Shown: positions 52,808 through 60,972 of the stretch, piece by piece | How the letters are laid out: the number at the start of each line of letters is the position of its first letter | Numbering within the stretch: position 1 is the stretch's first letter | DNA from: Candidatus Sulfotelmatobacter sp. | GTDB lineage: Bacteria > Vulcanimicrobiota > Vulcanimicrobiia > Vulcanimicrobiales > Vulcanimicrobiaceae | DNA: 64,000 bases | NCBI GenBank assembly: GCA_035504415.1 | Contig: DATJRY010000007.1 | Span: 221,584 to 285,583, forward strand | Reading direction: 5' to 3' | Notes under the pieces: model-generated | Seen by the model: the letters and a program-made list of their open reading frames with translations, nothing else | Told to the model about the DNA's origin: nothing | Database searches by the model: none | Made by a program: the position numbers and the translations under genes

Positions 52808-53548
52808 TCAAATGGGCCGGAGCGGCGGTCGCGCGGGCTGGAAATAGATCAGCGCGGCGGCCGTTGACTGCTCAGGGCCCATGAAATAGGCGATCGTGTA
52901 GGTGAACGCCGGCACGAACGTGGCGTCGAGCGTGACCAGACCCTGGGTGTAGTCGGACATCACGTCGGCGCGCGCGGCCGGTTTGGGCGCGGTGTACGGC
53001 AGTGCGTATCCCGGCCAAAGACCGACCCAGTTCTGATGTGCGTGGGGTTCGTAACCCGGTAGCGTCGTGTACATGACCGTCACCGACTTGTCGGTGAGCT
53101 GGTCGATCTCGATGACGACCGCAGGTGGGGGATCCGGCGCGTTGCCGGAGCCGGGGTTGATCTGCGCGAGCGCGCACATGCGTGACGCATCCGCGCCGAC
53201 CTGGTAGGTGACGCAGTAGGCGGCGGCGGTCAGGCTCTTCTCGAACTTGACCTCGCCGCGCTCGAGGTTGGTGGGGACGTCCTGCTCCTCGAGCGGCTCC
53301 GCGGTGGTGTTGGGAAGCGCTCCCTGCCACAGGAAGACCGTATTGTGGTAGTCCTTCGGCAGGTTGCCGGGGAGGCCGCTGTACGCCACGAGGAAGCCGG
53401 GGCCAGGCTCGGGTTCGGCCTCGGGCACGGGCGCGTGAACTGCCGCCAGCGGCCGGATGACGCTGATCGAAAAGTTCGTCGGGCCGCCACTCGACGGCGC
53501 GACCAGACGTGCTCTGAACAGTCTGACGGGCGCGTTTGAGCCCGACAT
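52808..53548 (-). CDS. Beta-sandwich protein, first gene of the giant-protein cluster
   Basis: A 246-residue protein. After a Pro/Glu-rich linker (VPEAEPEPGPG) it shows AYSGLPGNLPKDYHNTVFLW near 55, YTTLPGYEPHAHQNWVGLWPGY near 165 and FTYTIAYFMGPEQST near 220. These match in order with the next gene's product, so the two are paralogues. Two Cys lie in the middle (AAYCVTYQ, SRMCALAQ). No signal peptide and no recognised family. The start has AGGA too close to the ATG to be ideal. It lies 124 bp after the carboxyltransferase gene, with an A5T6 tract in between. Confidence 0.72.
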   Translation of the reverse strand: MSGSNAPVRLFRARLVAPSSGGPTNFSISVIRPLAAVHAPVPEAEPEPGPGFLVAYSGLPGNLPKDYHNTVFLWQGALPNTTAEPLEEQDVPTNLERGEVKFEKSLTAAAYCVTYQVGADASRMCALAQINPGSGNAPDPPPAVVIEIDQLTDKSVTVMYTTLPGYEPHAHQNWVGLWPGYALPYTAPKPAARADVMSDYTQGLVTLDATFVPAFTYTIAYFMGPEQSTAAALIYFQPARPPLRPI

Positions 53549-53650
53549 ATCCTATACGCACACCCCACCCGTAACGCACACTCCACCCGCTTACAGCTCT
53601 AAGCTGCGTGCGCGGGCCCTTCACCGCCGCCTCGGCGGGAGCCTGGTCGG

Positions 53651-53672
53651 CCCGCGAAAAATTTTTTCCCGC
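53651..53672. promoter_or_regulatory. AT-tract palindrome upstream of the giant-protein cluster
   Basis: CCCGCG followed by A5T6 (53657-53667) and CCCGC, directly after the carboxyltransferase stop. It is a striking AT island in GC-rich DNA and forms an imperfect palindrome. It may terminate the upstream gene on the minus strand (GCGGG then A/T run) or be a bent upstream element for the cluster promoter. The sequence cannot decide between the two. Confidence 0.45.
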
Positions 53673-55238
53673 TTAGAGCGGTATGTTTCCGTGCTTGCGA
53701 TGGGGGCGGTCGACCCGCTTGTTCGCCAGTACGTCGAGCGCGCGGGAGACGGCGCGCCGCGTCTCGCGGGCGGCGATGACGTCGTCGACGTAGCCGCGCT
53801 GCGCGGCGATGAACGGGTTGGCGAAATGGTCGGTGTACTCGGCCGCCAGGCGTGCGGCCTCGGCATCGGGGTCGGCGGCGGCGGCGATCTCGCGCCGGTT
53901 GAGGATGCGCACCGCGCCCGACGCGCCCATGACGGCGATCTCGGCGCTCGGCCAAGCAAGGTTGATGTCGGCCCGGATGTGTTTGGAGGCCATGACGTCG
54001 TACGCGCCGCCGTACGCCTTGCGGGTGATGACGGTGATCTTGGGGACGGTGGCCTCGGCGAACGCGTAGAGCAGCTTGGCGCCGTGTTTGATGATGCCGC
54101 CCCACTCCTGGCTCGTCCCCGGCAAGAAGCCCGGCACGTCGACGAAGGTGAGCAGCGGGACGTTGAACGCGTCGCAGAAACGCACGAACCGCGCGGCCTT
54201 GATCGAGGCGTCGATGTCGAGCACGCCGGCCAGGAACTTCGGCTGGTTTGCCACGACGCCGACGCTGCGTCCGCCGACGCGGCCGAAGCCGACCACGACG
54301 TTCTGCGCCCACAGCGGCAAGATCTCGAAGAAGTCGCCGTCGTCGAGGATCGGCACGATCGCGTCCAGGATGTCGTACGGCTTGTTCGGCGAGTCCGGAA
54401 TCAGCTGGTCGAGCTCGGGAACGAGCCGCATGGGATCGTCCTGCGTCGGCACCAGCGGCGGATCGTCGAGGTTGTTGGCGGGGATGAACGAGAGCAGTCG
54501 CCGGCAGTGCTCGTTCATCTCGTCTTCGTCGACCGCGGTCAGCTGCGCGACGCCGCTCTTGGTCGCGTGCGTGAGCGCACCGCCCAGCTCTTCGAAGCTG
54601 ACGTCCTCGCCGGTGACGGTCTTGATGATCTCGGGCCCGGTGATGAACATCTGCGAGATGCCCTCGACCATGACGGTGAAATCGGTGATGGCGGGCGAGT
54701 AGACCGCGCCGCCGGCGCACGGCCCGGCGATCAGGCTGATCTGCGGGATCACGCCCGATGCCTGCACGTTGCGCCAGAAGATCTCGGCGTAGCCGCCCAG
54801 GCTGACGACGCCCTCTTGGATGCGCGCGCCGCCCGAGTCGTTGATGCCGATCAGCGGCGCGCCGGTGCGCACGGCGAGGTCCATCACCTTGCAGATCTTC
54901 TCGGCCATCACTTCGCCCAGCGAGCCGCCCAGCACCGTGAAGTCCTGCGAGAACAGAAAGACCGTCCGGCCGTCGATCGTCGCGTGCCCGGTGACGACGC
55001 CGTCGCCGAGAAACTCGCGCTCGCCCAACCCGAACGCGGTCGTGCGGTGCACGGCGAAACGATCGAGCTCGACGAACGAGCCGGGGTCGACCAGCGCCTC
55101 GACCCGCTCGCGCGCGGTGCGCTTGCCGCGCGCGTGCTGCTTCGCGTTCGCGTCCTCGCCGGCCGGCGCGAGCGATGCGTCGCGCATCGCGTCCAGCCGC
55201 GCGATGGCGCGCTCGTGGGGCGAGCCGGTAGTGGACAT
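53673..55238 (-). CDS. Acyl-CoA (propionyl-CoA) carboxylase carboxyltransferase (beta) subunit
   Basis: A 521-residue carboxyltransferase. The N-terminal half has [37 protein letters not shown] in outline, and [14 protein letters not shown] near 105-118 (acyl-CoA oxyanion loop). The C-terminal half has [27 protein letters not shown] near 365 and [13 protein letters not shown] near 415. The length and motifs fit PccB/AccD-type subunits. It moves CO2 from carboxybiotin to propionyl- or acetyl-CoA. The matching alpha subunit is at 28928-30733. It follows an exported OB-like protein after 33 bp. Confidence 0.93.
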   Translation of the reverse strand: MSTTGSPHERAIARLDAMRDASLAPAGEDANAKQHARGKRTARERVEALVDPGSFVELDRFAVHRTTAFGLGEREFLGDGVVTGHATIDGRTVFLFSQDFTVLGGSLGEVMAEKICKVMDLAVRTGAPLIGINDSGGARIQEGVVSLGGYAEIFWRNVQASGVIPQISLIAGPCAGGAVYSPAITDFTVMVEGISQMFITGPEIIKTVTGEDVSFEELGGALTHATKSGVAQLTAVDEDEMNEHCRRLLSFIPANNLDDPPLVPTQDDPMRLVPELDQLIPDSPNKPYDILDAIVPILDDGDFFEILPLWAQNVVVGFGRVGGRSVGVVANQPKFLAGVLDIDASIKAARFVRFCDAFNVPLLTFVDVPGFLPGTSQEWGGIIKHGAKLLYAFAEATVPKITVITRKAYGGAYDVMASKHIRADINLAWPSAEIAVMGASGAVRILNRREIAAAADPDAEAARLAAEYTDHFANPFIAAQRGYVDDVIAARETRRAVSRALDVLANKRVDRPHRKHGNIPL

Positions 55239-55271
55239 TCGCGCGGCTTTCGGGCGCCGCGCGGGCGTCGC

Positions 55272-55793
55272 CTACTGGTAGGTCGTCGTGCCGATCAGGA
55301 CGTACCCGGGCAACCCCGGCGCGCCCGCGCGCGTCTGGTTGATCCACTCGCCGCTGTCGGCGGCGCGATGATAGACGCCGCGCACGACCACCAGCTGCCC
55401 GGCCTGGAACGGCGGCGAGCCGGCGCCGTCATAGTCGACCGCGATCGGCTCGGTGCCGTCGACGTCGAGCGCGAAGCTGCCCGGACGCGTCGTGCCGCTG
55501 GCCGGCGCGGCGGTGATCGTCCCGCAGACGGTGACCGGATACTGGACCGGCGTGTCGATCGAGCGATAGGAGAGGAAGGCGTCGTTCAGGCAGTCCTCGA
55601 CGGCGGTCGCCAGGGCCACGGTGGCCGGCGGCGAGGCCAGGTTGTAGAACGGGGTCGCGGTCGGGATGGGGTGCGCGAAGTTCGCGGTCGGCGGGTCCGG
55701 GACGCGGGCGGCGCCCGCGGGGACGTCGGTCGCGGCGACCGCGACGAACACGGCCGCGGCGGCGAAGGCAAGGCACGGTACGGTGAGCTTCAC
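55272..55793 (-). CDS. Secreted OB-fold-like protein of unknown function
   Basis: A 173-residue exported protein with signal LTVPCLAFAAAAVFVAVAA. The domain at about 75-165 reads VQYPVTVCGTITAAPASG, FALDVDGTEPIAVDYDG, FQAGQLVVVRGVYHR, a strand pattern like OB-fold proteins of the tRNA-anti/YdeI type. Two Cys may pair. The start is GTG 55793; upstream sequence belongs to the neighbouring gene's gap. Function unknown. Confidence 0.65.
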   Translation of the reverse strand: MKLTVPCLAFAAAAVFVAVAATDVPAGAARVPDPPTANFAHPIPTATPFYNLASPPATVALATAVEDCLNDAFLSYRSIDTPVQYPVTVCGTITAAPASGTTRPGSFALDVDGTEPIAVDYDGAGSPPFQAGQLVVVRGVYHRAADSGEWINQTRAGAPGLPGYVLIGTTTYQ

Positions 55794-55816
55794 GCCCCTA
55801 CTGTACCCTCGCCGGC

Positions 55817-57298
55817 TTAGGAGAACTGCAGGCGAGCCGCACCGGCGTTGGCGCGGCGGATGATCATCGCCCGGACCGCGTCGAGCGCGCGCTGGACCGG
55901 CGCCTTGCGGTAGGCGAAGCGCGGATCGTCCTTGGGCGGCAAGATCACCATCGTCGCGTTGGCCTCGAAGATCGCCAGGCGCCCCTGCGGGTCGAAGGCG
56001 AAGTCGACGCCGGCGTACTCGAGCCCCAGCGCCTCGCCGATCTCGCGCAGCATCGCCACCGCGGGAGCGCCCAGCGTCCCCGCCATGTCCTCGAGGAAGG
56101 CGCGCTCCTCGTCGCGGAAGGCCTGCTCTTCGCTCATCGCGGCGGTGAAGTAGTGGACTTTCCACTCGCGCGAGATCGCCAGGTGCAGCGGGTAGAGCTC
56201 GCCGTCGATGAACATCACCCGGTACTTGGCCCAGGCGCCGTCGGCGCGCCGCGTGTCCAGGTACGAGATCGCCAGCAGCTCCTCGCCCGGCAACGCCTGC
56301 ACGGCGGCGGCGAGGTCGGCCGCCGTCGCGATCAGCTCGAAGTGCTCGCCGGTGTGGTAACCCGGGCTGCGCACCAGCAGCGGCCACTCGAAGCCGTGCG
56401 CGGCCAGCGTCCGGACGGCGTCGGGCGCGGTCAGCGCGTCGCGCGCGAAAGCGACCACGCGCGGCACCACCACGCCGGTCAGCGCGGCGAGCCGGTCCGC
56501 GTTGTCGGCACGGCCGGAGCCGCGCACGCGGGCCGGCGGGTTGATGACGTCGACGTCGACGCGTTCGAGCAGCTGGTCGGCGTGCTCGAGGGCGCGGGCG
56601 CAGCGGTCGTGGTCGCCGATCGCGTTGAACACGACGCCGTGCGGCGGCAGCGTCATGGTCGGGACGTACGACTCGGCGATCAGCGTGGCCCATTGGAAGA
56701 CGCGGTCGTCGAGCACGTGCTGCAGCGGGATGTTGCCGCCGATCGCCGAGGTCACCAGCAGCACTCGCACCGGCTCGTTGGGCCCGCGAAACGGCGAGAT
56801 CGCGATCGAGCCGTCGGGGAACCCCGCCCGCCAGGCGCGATCGGCCGCCGCGATGTCGCCGGCGCGCTCGAAGATGATCGCCAGCCCGCGGTGCGCCTCG
56901 AGGTGGCCCGGGTCGACGCCGAGCGCTGCCTCGAAGGCCGCCCGGGCCCCGGGCGCGTCGCCCAGATCGAGGAGCACGTTGCCCAGCGAGGCGTACGGCG
57001 CGGGGCGGTCCGGGTGATGGACCGTCGCTTCGTGGAACACCGCCCGCGCGCCGTCGGCTTTGCCGCCGGTCGCGAACAGCGCGCCCAGCCGCATCATCGC
57101 CTCGTAGTGCCACGGATGCGCGACCAGCACGTGCACGTAGGCGGCCGCGGAGTCCTCACGCAGCCCCAGGTCTTCGAGCAACTGCGCCCGCTCCAGGCGC
57201 AGACCGACGTCGTCCGGCGAGCGCGCCAGCTGCGCTTCGACGCGCGTCAGGGCCGCCGTGCGGGCGTGCCACTGCTTGGCCCAGGGGCCGACGGTCAC
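55817..57298 (-). CDS. TPR-repeat protein with C-terminal ATP-grasp domain
   Basis: A 493-residue protein. TPR-like helices fill about 10-150 (AQLLEDLGLREDSAAAYVHVL, PYASLGNVLLDLGDAPGARAAF, AHRGLAIIFERAGD). The rest is an ATP-grasp fold: NAIGDHDRC near 230, EWPLLVRSPGYHTGEHFEL near 315 (ATP lid), a substrate strand YRVMFIDGELYPLHLAIS near 370 and GVDFAFDPQGRLAIFEANATM near 450 with the metal-binding Glu/Asn. Such TPR/ATP-grasp proteins form a small group of peptide or amide ligases of unknown product. The GTG start overlaps the SufT-like stop (GTGA). Confidence 0.82.
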   Translation of the reverse strand: MTVGPWAKQWHARTAALTRVEAQLARSPDDVGLRLERAQLLEDLGLREDSAAAYVHVLVAHPWHYEAMMRLGALFATGGKADGARAVFHEATVHHPDRPAPYASLGNVLLDLGDAPGARAAFEAALGVDPGHLEAHRGLAIIFERAGDIAAADRAWRAGFPDGSIAISPFRGPNEPVRVLLVTSAIGGNIPLQHVLDDRVFQWATLIAESYVPTMTLPPHGVVFNAIGDHDRCARALEHADQLLERVDVDVINPPARVRGSGRADNADRLAALTGVVVPRVVAFARDALTAPDAVRTLAAHGFEWPLLVRSPGYHTGEHFELIATAADLAAAVQALPGEELLAISYLDTRRADGAWAKYRVMFIDGELYPLHLAISREWKVHYFTAAMSEEQAFRDEERAFLEDMAGTLGAPAVAMLREIGEALGLEYAGVDFAFDPQGRLAIFEANATMVILPPKDDPRFAYRKAPVQRALDAVRAMIIRRANAGAARLQFS

Positions 57299-57606
57299 CA
57301 GATGCCGAGCGCCAGCTTCACGTCTTCGGACGCCATCGTGCGCGGGTCCCACGGCGGGTTGAACGTGATCTCGACGTTGGCCGACTTCACGCCGACGACG
57401 CCTTCGACTTTGCTCTGCACCGCCTGCTTGAACATCGGGCCGACCGGACACATCGGCGAGGTCAGCGTCATGACGACGGTGACCTCTTGGCCCTCCGGGC
57501 CCTCGCAAGCGACGTCGTAGACCAGGCCCAGGTCGAGGATGCCCAGGTTGAGTTCGGGGTCGAGGACCTCGGTCAGCGCCTCGCGGACCGTTTCGGGGGT
57601 GACCAT
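57295..57606 (-). CDS. SufT/MIP18-family (DUF59) iron-sulfur assembly protein
   Basis: A protein of 103-104 residues. The family start VREALTEVLDPELNLGILDLGLVYDV is present, with the conserved DPE(L/I) and LGLV. TSPMCPVG near 50 carries the single conserved Cys, and VEITFNPPWDP near 80 ends the domain (typical W(D/T)P). PaaD/SufT-type proteins act in Fe-S cluster transfer. The start is ATG 57606 (or GTG 57609). It overlaps the next gene by four bases. Confidence 0.9.
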   Translation of the reverse strand: MVTPETVREALTEVLDPELNLGILDLGLVYDVACEGPEGQEVTVVMTLTSPMCPVGPMFKQAVQSKVEGVVGVKSANVEITFNPPWDPRTMASEDVKLALGIW

Positions 57607-57612
57607 CACCCT

Positions 57613-58281
57613 CTACGATACACCGGACGGCGCGGAAGTTCCGCGCCCGAACAAGCGCTCGGGGATCGCCCGCAGCCGCGAGCCGCCCAGCCGGTTGGCG
57701 AACGGGAGCGCGACCAGGGGCACCCACGCCCAATGGACGCCGTTCACCGCGTCGATCGCGATGGCCAGGGCGAAGATGACCGCGCTGAGCGACGACCGCA
57801 CGACGGCTCGCCACACGCGCTCGCGCAGCGCGCCGTCGAGGACCGCGTACGAGCGGCGCAGGCCCCGCCATTCGAGGACCAGGCCGGTGGCCGCGATGGC
57901 GAACACCAGCAGCGCGTAGAACATGAAGCCGGCCTTCTCGTCCAAAGCCGTGCCGTCCATCAAACGCGAGAAGGTGATCAGCCCGTAGGGAAGCAGCGAG
58001 ATCGAGGCGAGGTAGGCGAACAGCATCGTGCGGTCGATCTGCTGCGGGCGAAAGCCGACCGACATGATGCGGTGATAGCGCAGCCAGTACGTCACCAGCA
58101 GCGCGAACGTCACGCCGTACAACAGCCAGCGAATGGGATGGTCTCCCAAGTCGCTGGCGTGGGTGGGGACGCTGAGCTGCAGCGCGCTCAGCGAGAGCGA
58201 GAAGCCGAAGACGATGTCGCCGAACGACTCGAGGCGCGTGCTGAGGTGACGTTCCTCGTGGCTGAGGCTCTCGCGGTACAT
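57613..58281 (-). CDS. TMEM175-like (DUF1211) membrane protein
   Basis: A 222-residue membrane protein. It has the family start ERHLSTRLESFGDIVFGFSLSLSALQL, in which the usual RxxxFSD motif appears as RLESFGD. Further helices lie at about 50-70, 85-108, 118-138, 165-185 and 188-205. Prokaryotic TMEM175 proteins are tetrameric potassium channels whose filter is formed by residues of the first helix. The Ser-to-Gly change at FSD makes channel function less certain. It starts 7 bp after the livF stop. Confidence 0.78.
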   Translation of the reverse strand: MYRESLSHEERHLSTRLESFGDIVFGFSLSLSALQLSVPTHASDLGDHPIRWLLYGVTFALLVTYWLRYHRIMSVGFRPQQIDRTMLFAYLASISLLPYGLITFSRLMDGTALDEKAGFMFYALLVFAIAATGLVLEWRGLRRSYAVLDGALRERVWRAVVRSSLSAVIFALAIAIDAVNGVHWAWVPLVALPFANRLGGSRLRAIPERLFGRGTSAPSGVS

Positions 58282-58288
58282 GCCGCGC

Positions 58289-58984
58289 TCACACGGCCAA
58301 GTACCGCTGCATCATCGCTTCGTCGGCGCGCAGCTGATCGATGGTCCCCGCGCCGACGATGCGGCCGTTGGAGAGCACGTAGCCGCGGTCCGACAGGCTC
58401 ATCGCGACTTGTGCGTTCTGCTCGATCAACAAGATCGTGTTGCCTTCGGCGCGGATCGAGCGCACGACGTCCTCGACGTTGCGTGCGATCAGCGGCGCGA
58501 GCCCTTCCATCGGCTCGTCGAGCAGGATGATATCGGGGTTGGCGACCAGCGCGCGCGCGATCGCGAGCATCTGCTGCTCGCCGCCCGAGAGCTTCGCCGG
58601 CTTGTCGCGCCGCTCGCCGAGCACCGCGAAGTACTCGTAGATGCGCTTCTCGGTCCACGGGCCTTTGCGTCCGGCCAGTGCCGCCAGCCGCAGGTTCTCG
58701 CCGACCGTCAGGTTCGGGAAGATGCGCCGGTCCTCGGGGACGAACGCGATCCCGTGCTGCGCCAGCGAGAACGGCGTCTTGTTGGTGACGTTCTCACCCT
58801 TGAAGCGGATCTGGCCCATCCGCACCGCGACCAGTCCCATGATGGCCTTGCAGGTCGTCGAGCGGCCCGAGCCGTTGCGGCCGAGCAGCGCGACGACTTC
58901 GCCCGCGCCCACCTCGAGCGAGACGTCCTGCAGCACGTGGCTCTTCTCGTAGTACGCGTTGACCCGGTCCAATTCAAGCAGCAT
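58289..58984 (-). CDS. livF: Branched-chain amino-acid type ABC transporter ATP-binding protein LivF
   Basis: A 231-residue ATPase of the LivF group. It shows VNAYYEKSHVLQDVSLEV, the P-loop GRNGSGRSTT near 36-45, the Q-loop/GIAFVPEDRRIF block near 80, the signature LSGGEQQMLAIARAL near 133 and Walker B IILLDEPMEGLAP near 155. The invariant P-loop Lys is Arg here (codon CGC), which normally impairs ATP hydrolysis. It pairs with LivG and the LivHM permeases. It starts 117 bp downstream of livG, after a strong hairpin, so it may be expressed separately. Confidence 0.92.
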   Translation of the reverse strand: MLLELDRVNAYYEKSHVLQDVSLEVGAGEVVALLGRNGSGRSTTCKAIMGLVAVRMGQIRFKGENVTNKTPFSLAQHGIAFVPEDRRIFPNLTVGENLRLAALAGRKGPWTEKRIYEYFAVLGERRDKPAKLSGGEQQMLAIARALVANPDIILLDEPMEGLAPLIARNVEDVVRSIRAEGNTILLIEQNAQVAMSLSDRGYVLSNGRIVGAGTIDQLRADEAMMQRYLAV

Positions 58985-59015
58985 TCTAACGGCGCTCCGC
59001 CCGAGGCTGCGCGCC

Positions 59016-59034
59016 CCCCACGCGTTGCGTGGGG
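59016..59034. other. Strong hairpin between livG and livF
   Basis: CCCCACGC, loop GTT, GCGTGGGG: a perfect 8 bp stem in the 117 bp gap. It has no T-tract. It could be an intercistronic stabiliser or attenuator that separates livF from livHMG. Confidence 0.6.
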
Positions 59035-59101
59035 CCCCCGGTCCGACCTCGCAACGACGGTACCGCGAACGCGTGATTCTGCTGCGCTCGGTCCATGACC
59101 A

Positions 59102-59848
59102 TCATACGAGCTCTCCCAGGTACGCGCGTTGGACGGCTTCGTTGGCGCGGATCTCGGTCGGCGTTCCGACCGCCAGCACGGCGCCGGTCTGGAAGACGGT
59201 GATCGTCGTCGAGATCGCCATGACGACGTCGATGTCGTGCTCGACGAGCAGGATCGTGCGGCCGGGCGAAACGCGCTGGATGAGGTCGACCGTCGCGTGC
59301 GTCTCGGTCGGCGACATGCCGGCCAACGGCTCGTCGAGCAGCAGCACCGGCGGATCGCTGGCCAGCACCAGACCGATCTCCAGCCGCCGCTGATCGCCGT
59401 GCGAGAGGTTCTCGGCGCGCGTGTCGCGCGCGTCCCACAACCCGACGTCGTTCAGAAGCCGCTCGGTCGTCGCCGGAATGCCGGCGAAGCGGCGCGAGGG
59501 AAACAAGAAGCTGGCCTTCCCGTCGTTGACGGCTTGCGCCGCCAGGCGGACGTTCTCGGCCACCGTCAGGTGCGCGAAGATGTTGGTGATCTGGAACGAG
59601 CGCGCGATGCCCAGCCGCGCGCGCTGATAGGACGGCAGCCGCGTGATCTCGCGGTCCTTGAACCAGATGCGGCCGGCCGAGGGCGGCAGCATCCCGCTGA
59701 GCAGGTTGAAGAAGGTCGTCTTGCCGGCGCCGTTCGGTCCGATGATCGTGCGCACGCCTCCGGTCGGAATCTCGATCGAGACGTCGTTGACGGCGGTGAA
59801 GCCGGAGAAGCGGCGGGTCAGCCCCTCGGTCTTGAAGACGTAGTCCAT
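59102..59848 (-). CDS. livG: ABC transporter ATP-binding protein LivG
   Basis: A 248-residue ATPase. It has TEGLTRRFSGFTAVNDVSIE, a standard P-loop GPNGAGKTTFFNLLSG near 37, the LivG-specific region ARSFQITNIFAHLTVAENV near 83, the signature NLSHGDQRRLEIGLVL near 150 and Walker B VLLLDEPLAGMSP near 172. It has the extra LivG segment between the Q-loop and signature. The ATG overlaps the livM stop (TGATG). Unlike LivF, its P-loop Lys is intact. Confidence 0.94.
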   Translation of the reverse strand: MDYVFKTEGLTRRFSGFTAVNDVSIEIPTGGVRTIIGPNGAGKTTFFNLLSGMLPPSAGRIWFKDREITRLPSYQRARLGIARSFQITNIFAHLTVAENVRLAAQAVNDGKASFLFPSRRFAGIPATTERLLNDVGLWDARDTRAENLSHGDQRRLEIGLVLASDPPVLLLDEPLAGMSPTETHATVDLIQRVSPGRTILLVEHDIDVVMAISTTITVFQTGAVLAVGTPTEIRANEAVQRAYLGELV

Positions 59849-60972
59849 CACTGCACCCGGTCCATGCCGACCGCGTCGTCGACCAGCGGCCGCTCTTCGC
59901 GAACGTCGGTCTCGACCCGCGCGCGCCGCGAGATCAGGCGCCGGAACGTGTTGCCGGCCCCGTATTGCCGGATGTCGTCGATCAGGCCCATGATCCCGCG
60001 CGGTCCGACCAGTACGAAGAAGACGAACACGATGCCGATCCAGGCTTCCCAGTACTTGGTGAGCTGCGAGACGTTGTTCTGGATCTCGTAGTAGATCGAC
60101 GCGCCGAGCGTCGGCCCCAGAAACGTCTGCATCCCGCCGAGCATCGACATCATGACGACGTTGCCGGAATACTCGACCGAGCCGGCGTCGGGGTTGATGG
60201 CCTGCTGGTAGTAGGTCCACAGCCAGCCGGCGATCGCCGGGAAGACCGCGGAGAGGACGAACGCGTTGACGCGGTACTTGTCGACGTCGTAGCCCAGGAA
60301 GCGCGCGCGCTGCTTGTTCTCGCGGATCGCGTGCAGCACGCTGCCGAACGGCGAGGAGACGATCCAGTACAGCACGCACAGCGCGAGGAAGACGACGATC
60401 GCCGTGAACCAGTAGAAGTGATAGGTCTCGCTGAGCATGTGCGAGCCGAGGATCGTCGGCCGCGGAATGCCCTGCAGGCCGTCCTCGCCGCCGGTCAGGT
60501 CGCTCCACTCGTAGGTGACGAAGAAGACGACCTGTGCGAACGCCAGCGTGATCATCGAGAAGTAGATGCCGCTCGAGCGCGGCACGATCAGCCGCGCCAG
60601 CACCCAGGCCCACAGCACCGCCGCCACCAGCGAGAAGATCAGCGCCAGCAGCAGATTGTCGGTCGGCGCGTGCTGCACGGTGAGGCCGAAAATCTGGACG
60701 TTGAAGCCGTTGGCGAACAGGGCCGTCACGTAGGCGCCGATGGTGAAGAACATCGCGTGGCCGAACGAGAGCTCGCCGACGTGCCCGAACAGCAAGTTGA
60801 AGCCGCCCGCGAAGAGCGCGAAGATGACCATCGTCGTGCCGATCCCGACGAATCCGCTCCACTGGCCCGCGAACGGATTGGCGCCGGCGACGAAGGGCAA
60901 CGCGACGAACAGCAGCGCCGTCCACAGCAGCGGGTGCAGCAGGACGGCGGACAGCCGGGACCGTGGCTTCAT
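59848..60972 (-). CDS. livM: ABC transporter permease LivM
   Basis: A 374-residue permease with about ten membrane helices. It has the family blocks FNLLFGHVGELSFGHAMFFTIGAYVTAL near 60-90, YFSMITLAFAQVVFF near 150, and the EAA-like cytoplasmic loop HAIRENKQRARFLGYDVDKYRVNAFVLSA near 225, which contacts the ATPases. MLGGMQTFLGPTLGA follows near 290. The C-terminal tail of about 45 residues is charged. The ATG overlaps the livH stop (ATGA). Confidence 0.93.
   Translation of the reverse strand: MKPRSRLSAVLLHPLLWTALLFVALPFVAGANPFAGQWSGFVGIGTTMVIFALFAGGFNLLFGHVGELSFGHAMFFTIGAYVTALFANGFNVQIFGLTVQHAPTDNLLLALIFSLVAAVLWAWVLARLIVPRSSGIYFSMITLAFAQVVFFVTYEWSDLTGGEDGLQGIPRPTILGSHMLSETYHFYWFTAIVVFLALCVLYWIVSSPFGSVLHAIRENKQRARFLGYDVDKYRVNAFVLSAVFPAIAGWLWTYYQQAINPDAGSVEYSGNVVMMSMLGGMQTFLGPTLGASIYYEIQNNVSQLTKYWEAWIGIVFVFFVLVGPRGIMGLIDDIRQYGAGNTFRRLISRRARVETDVREERPLVDDAVGMDRVQ

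Noticed and set aside
58986..59104. Possible 39-codon gene between livG and livF
   Set aside because: Its ATG overlaps the livG stop, but the sequence is low in coding signal and its 3' part runs through the hairpin.
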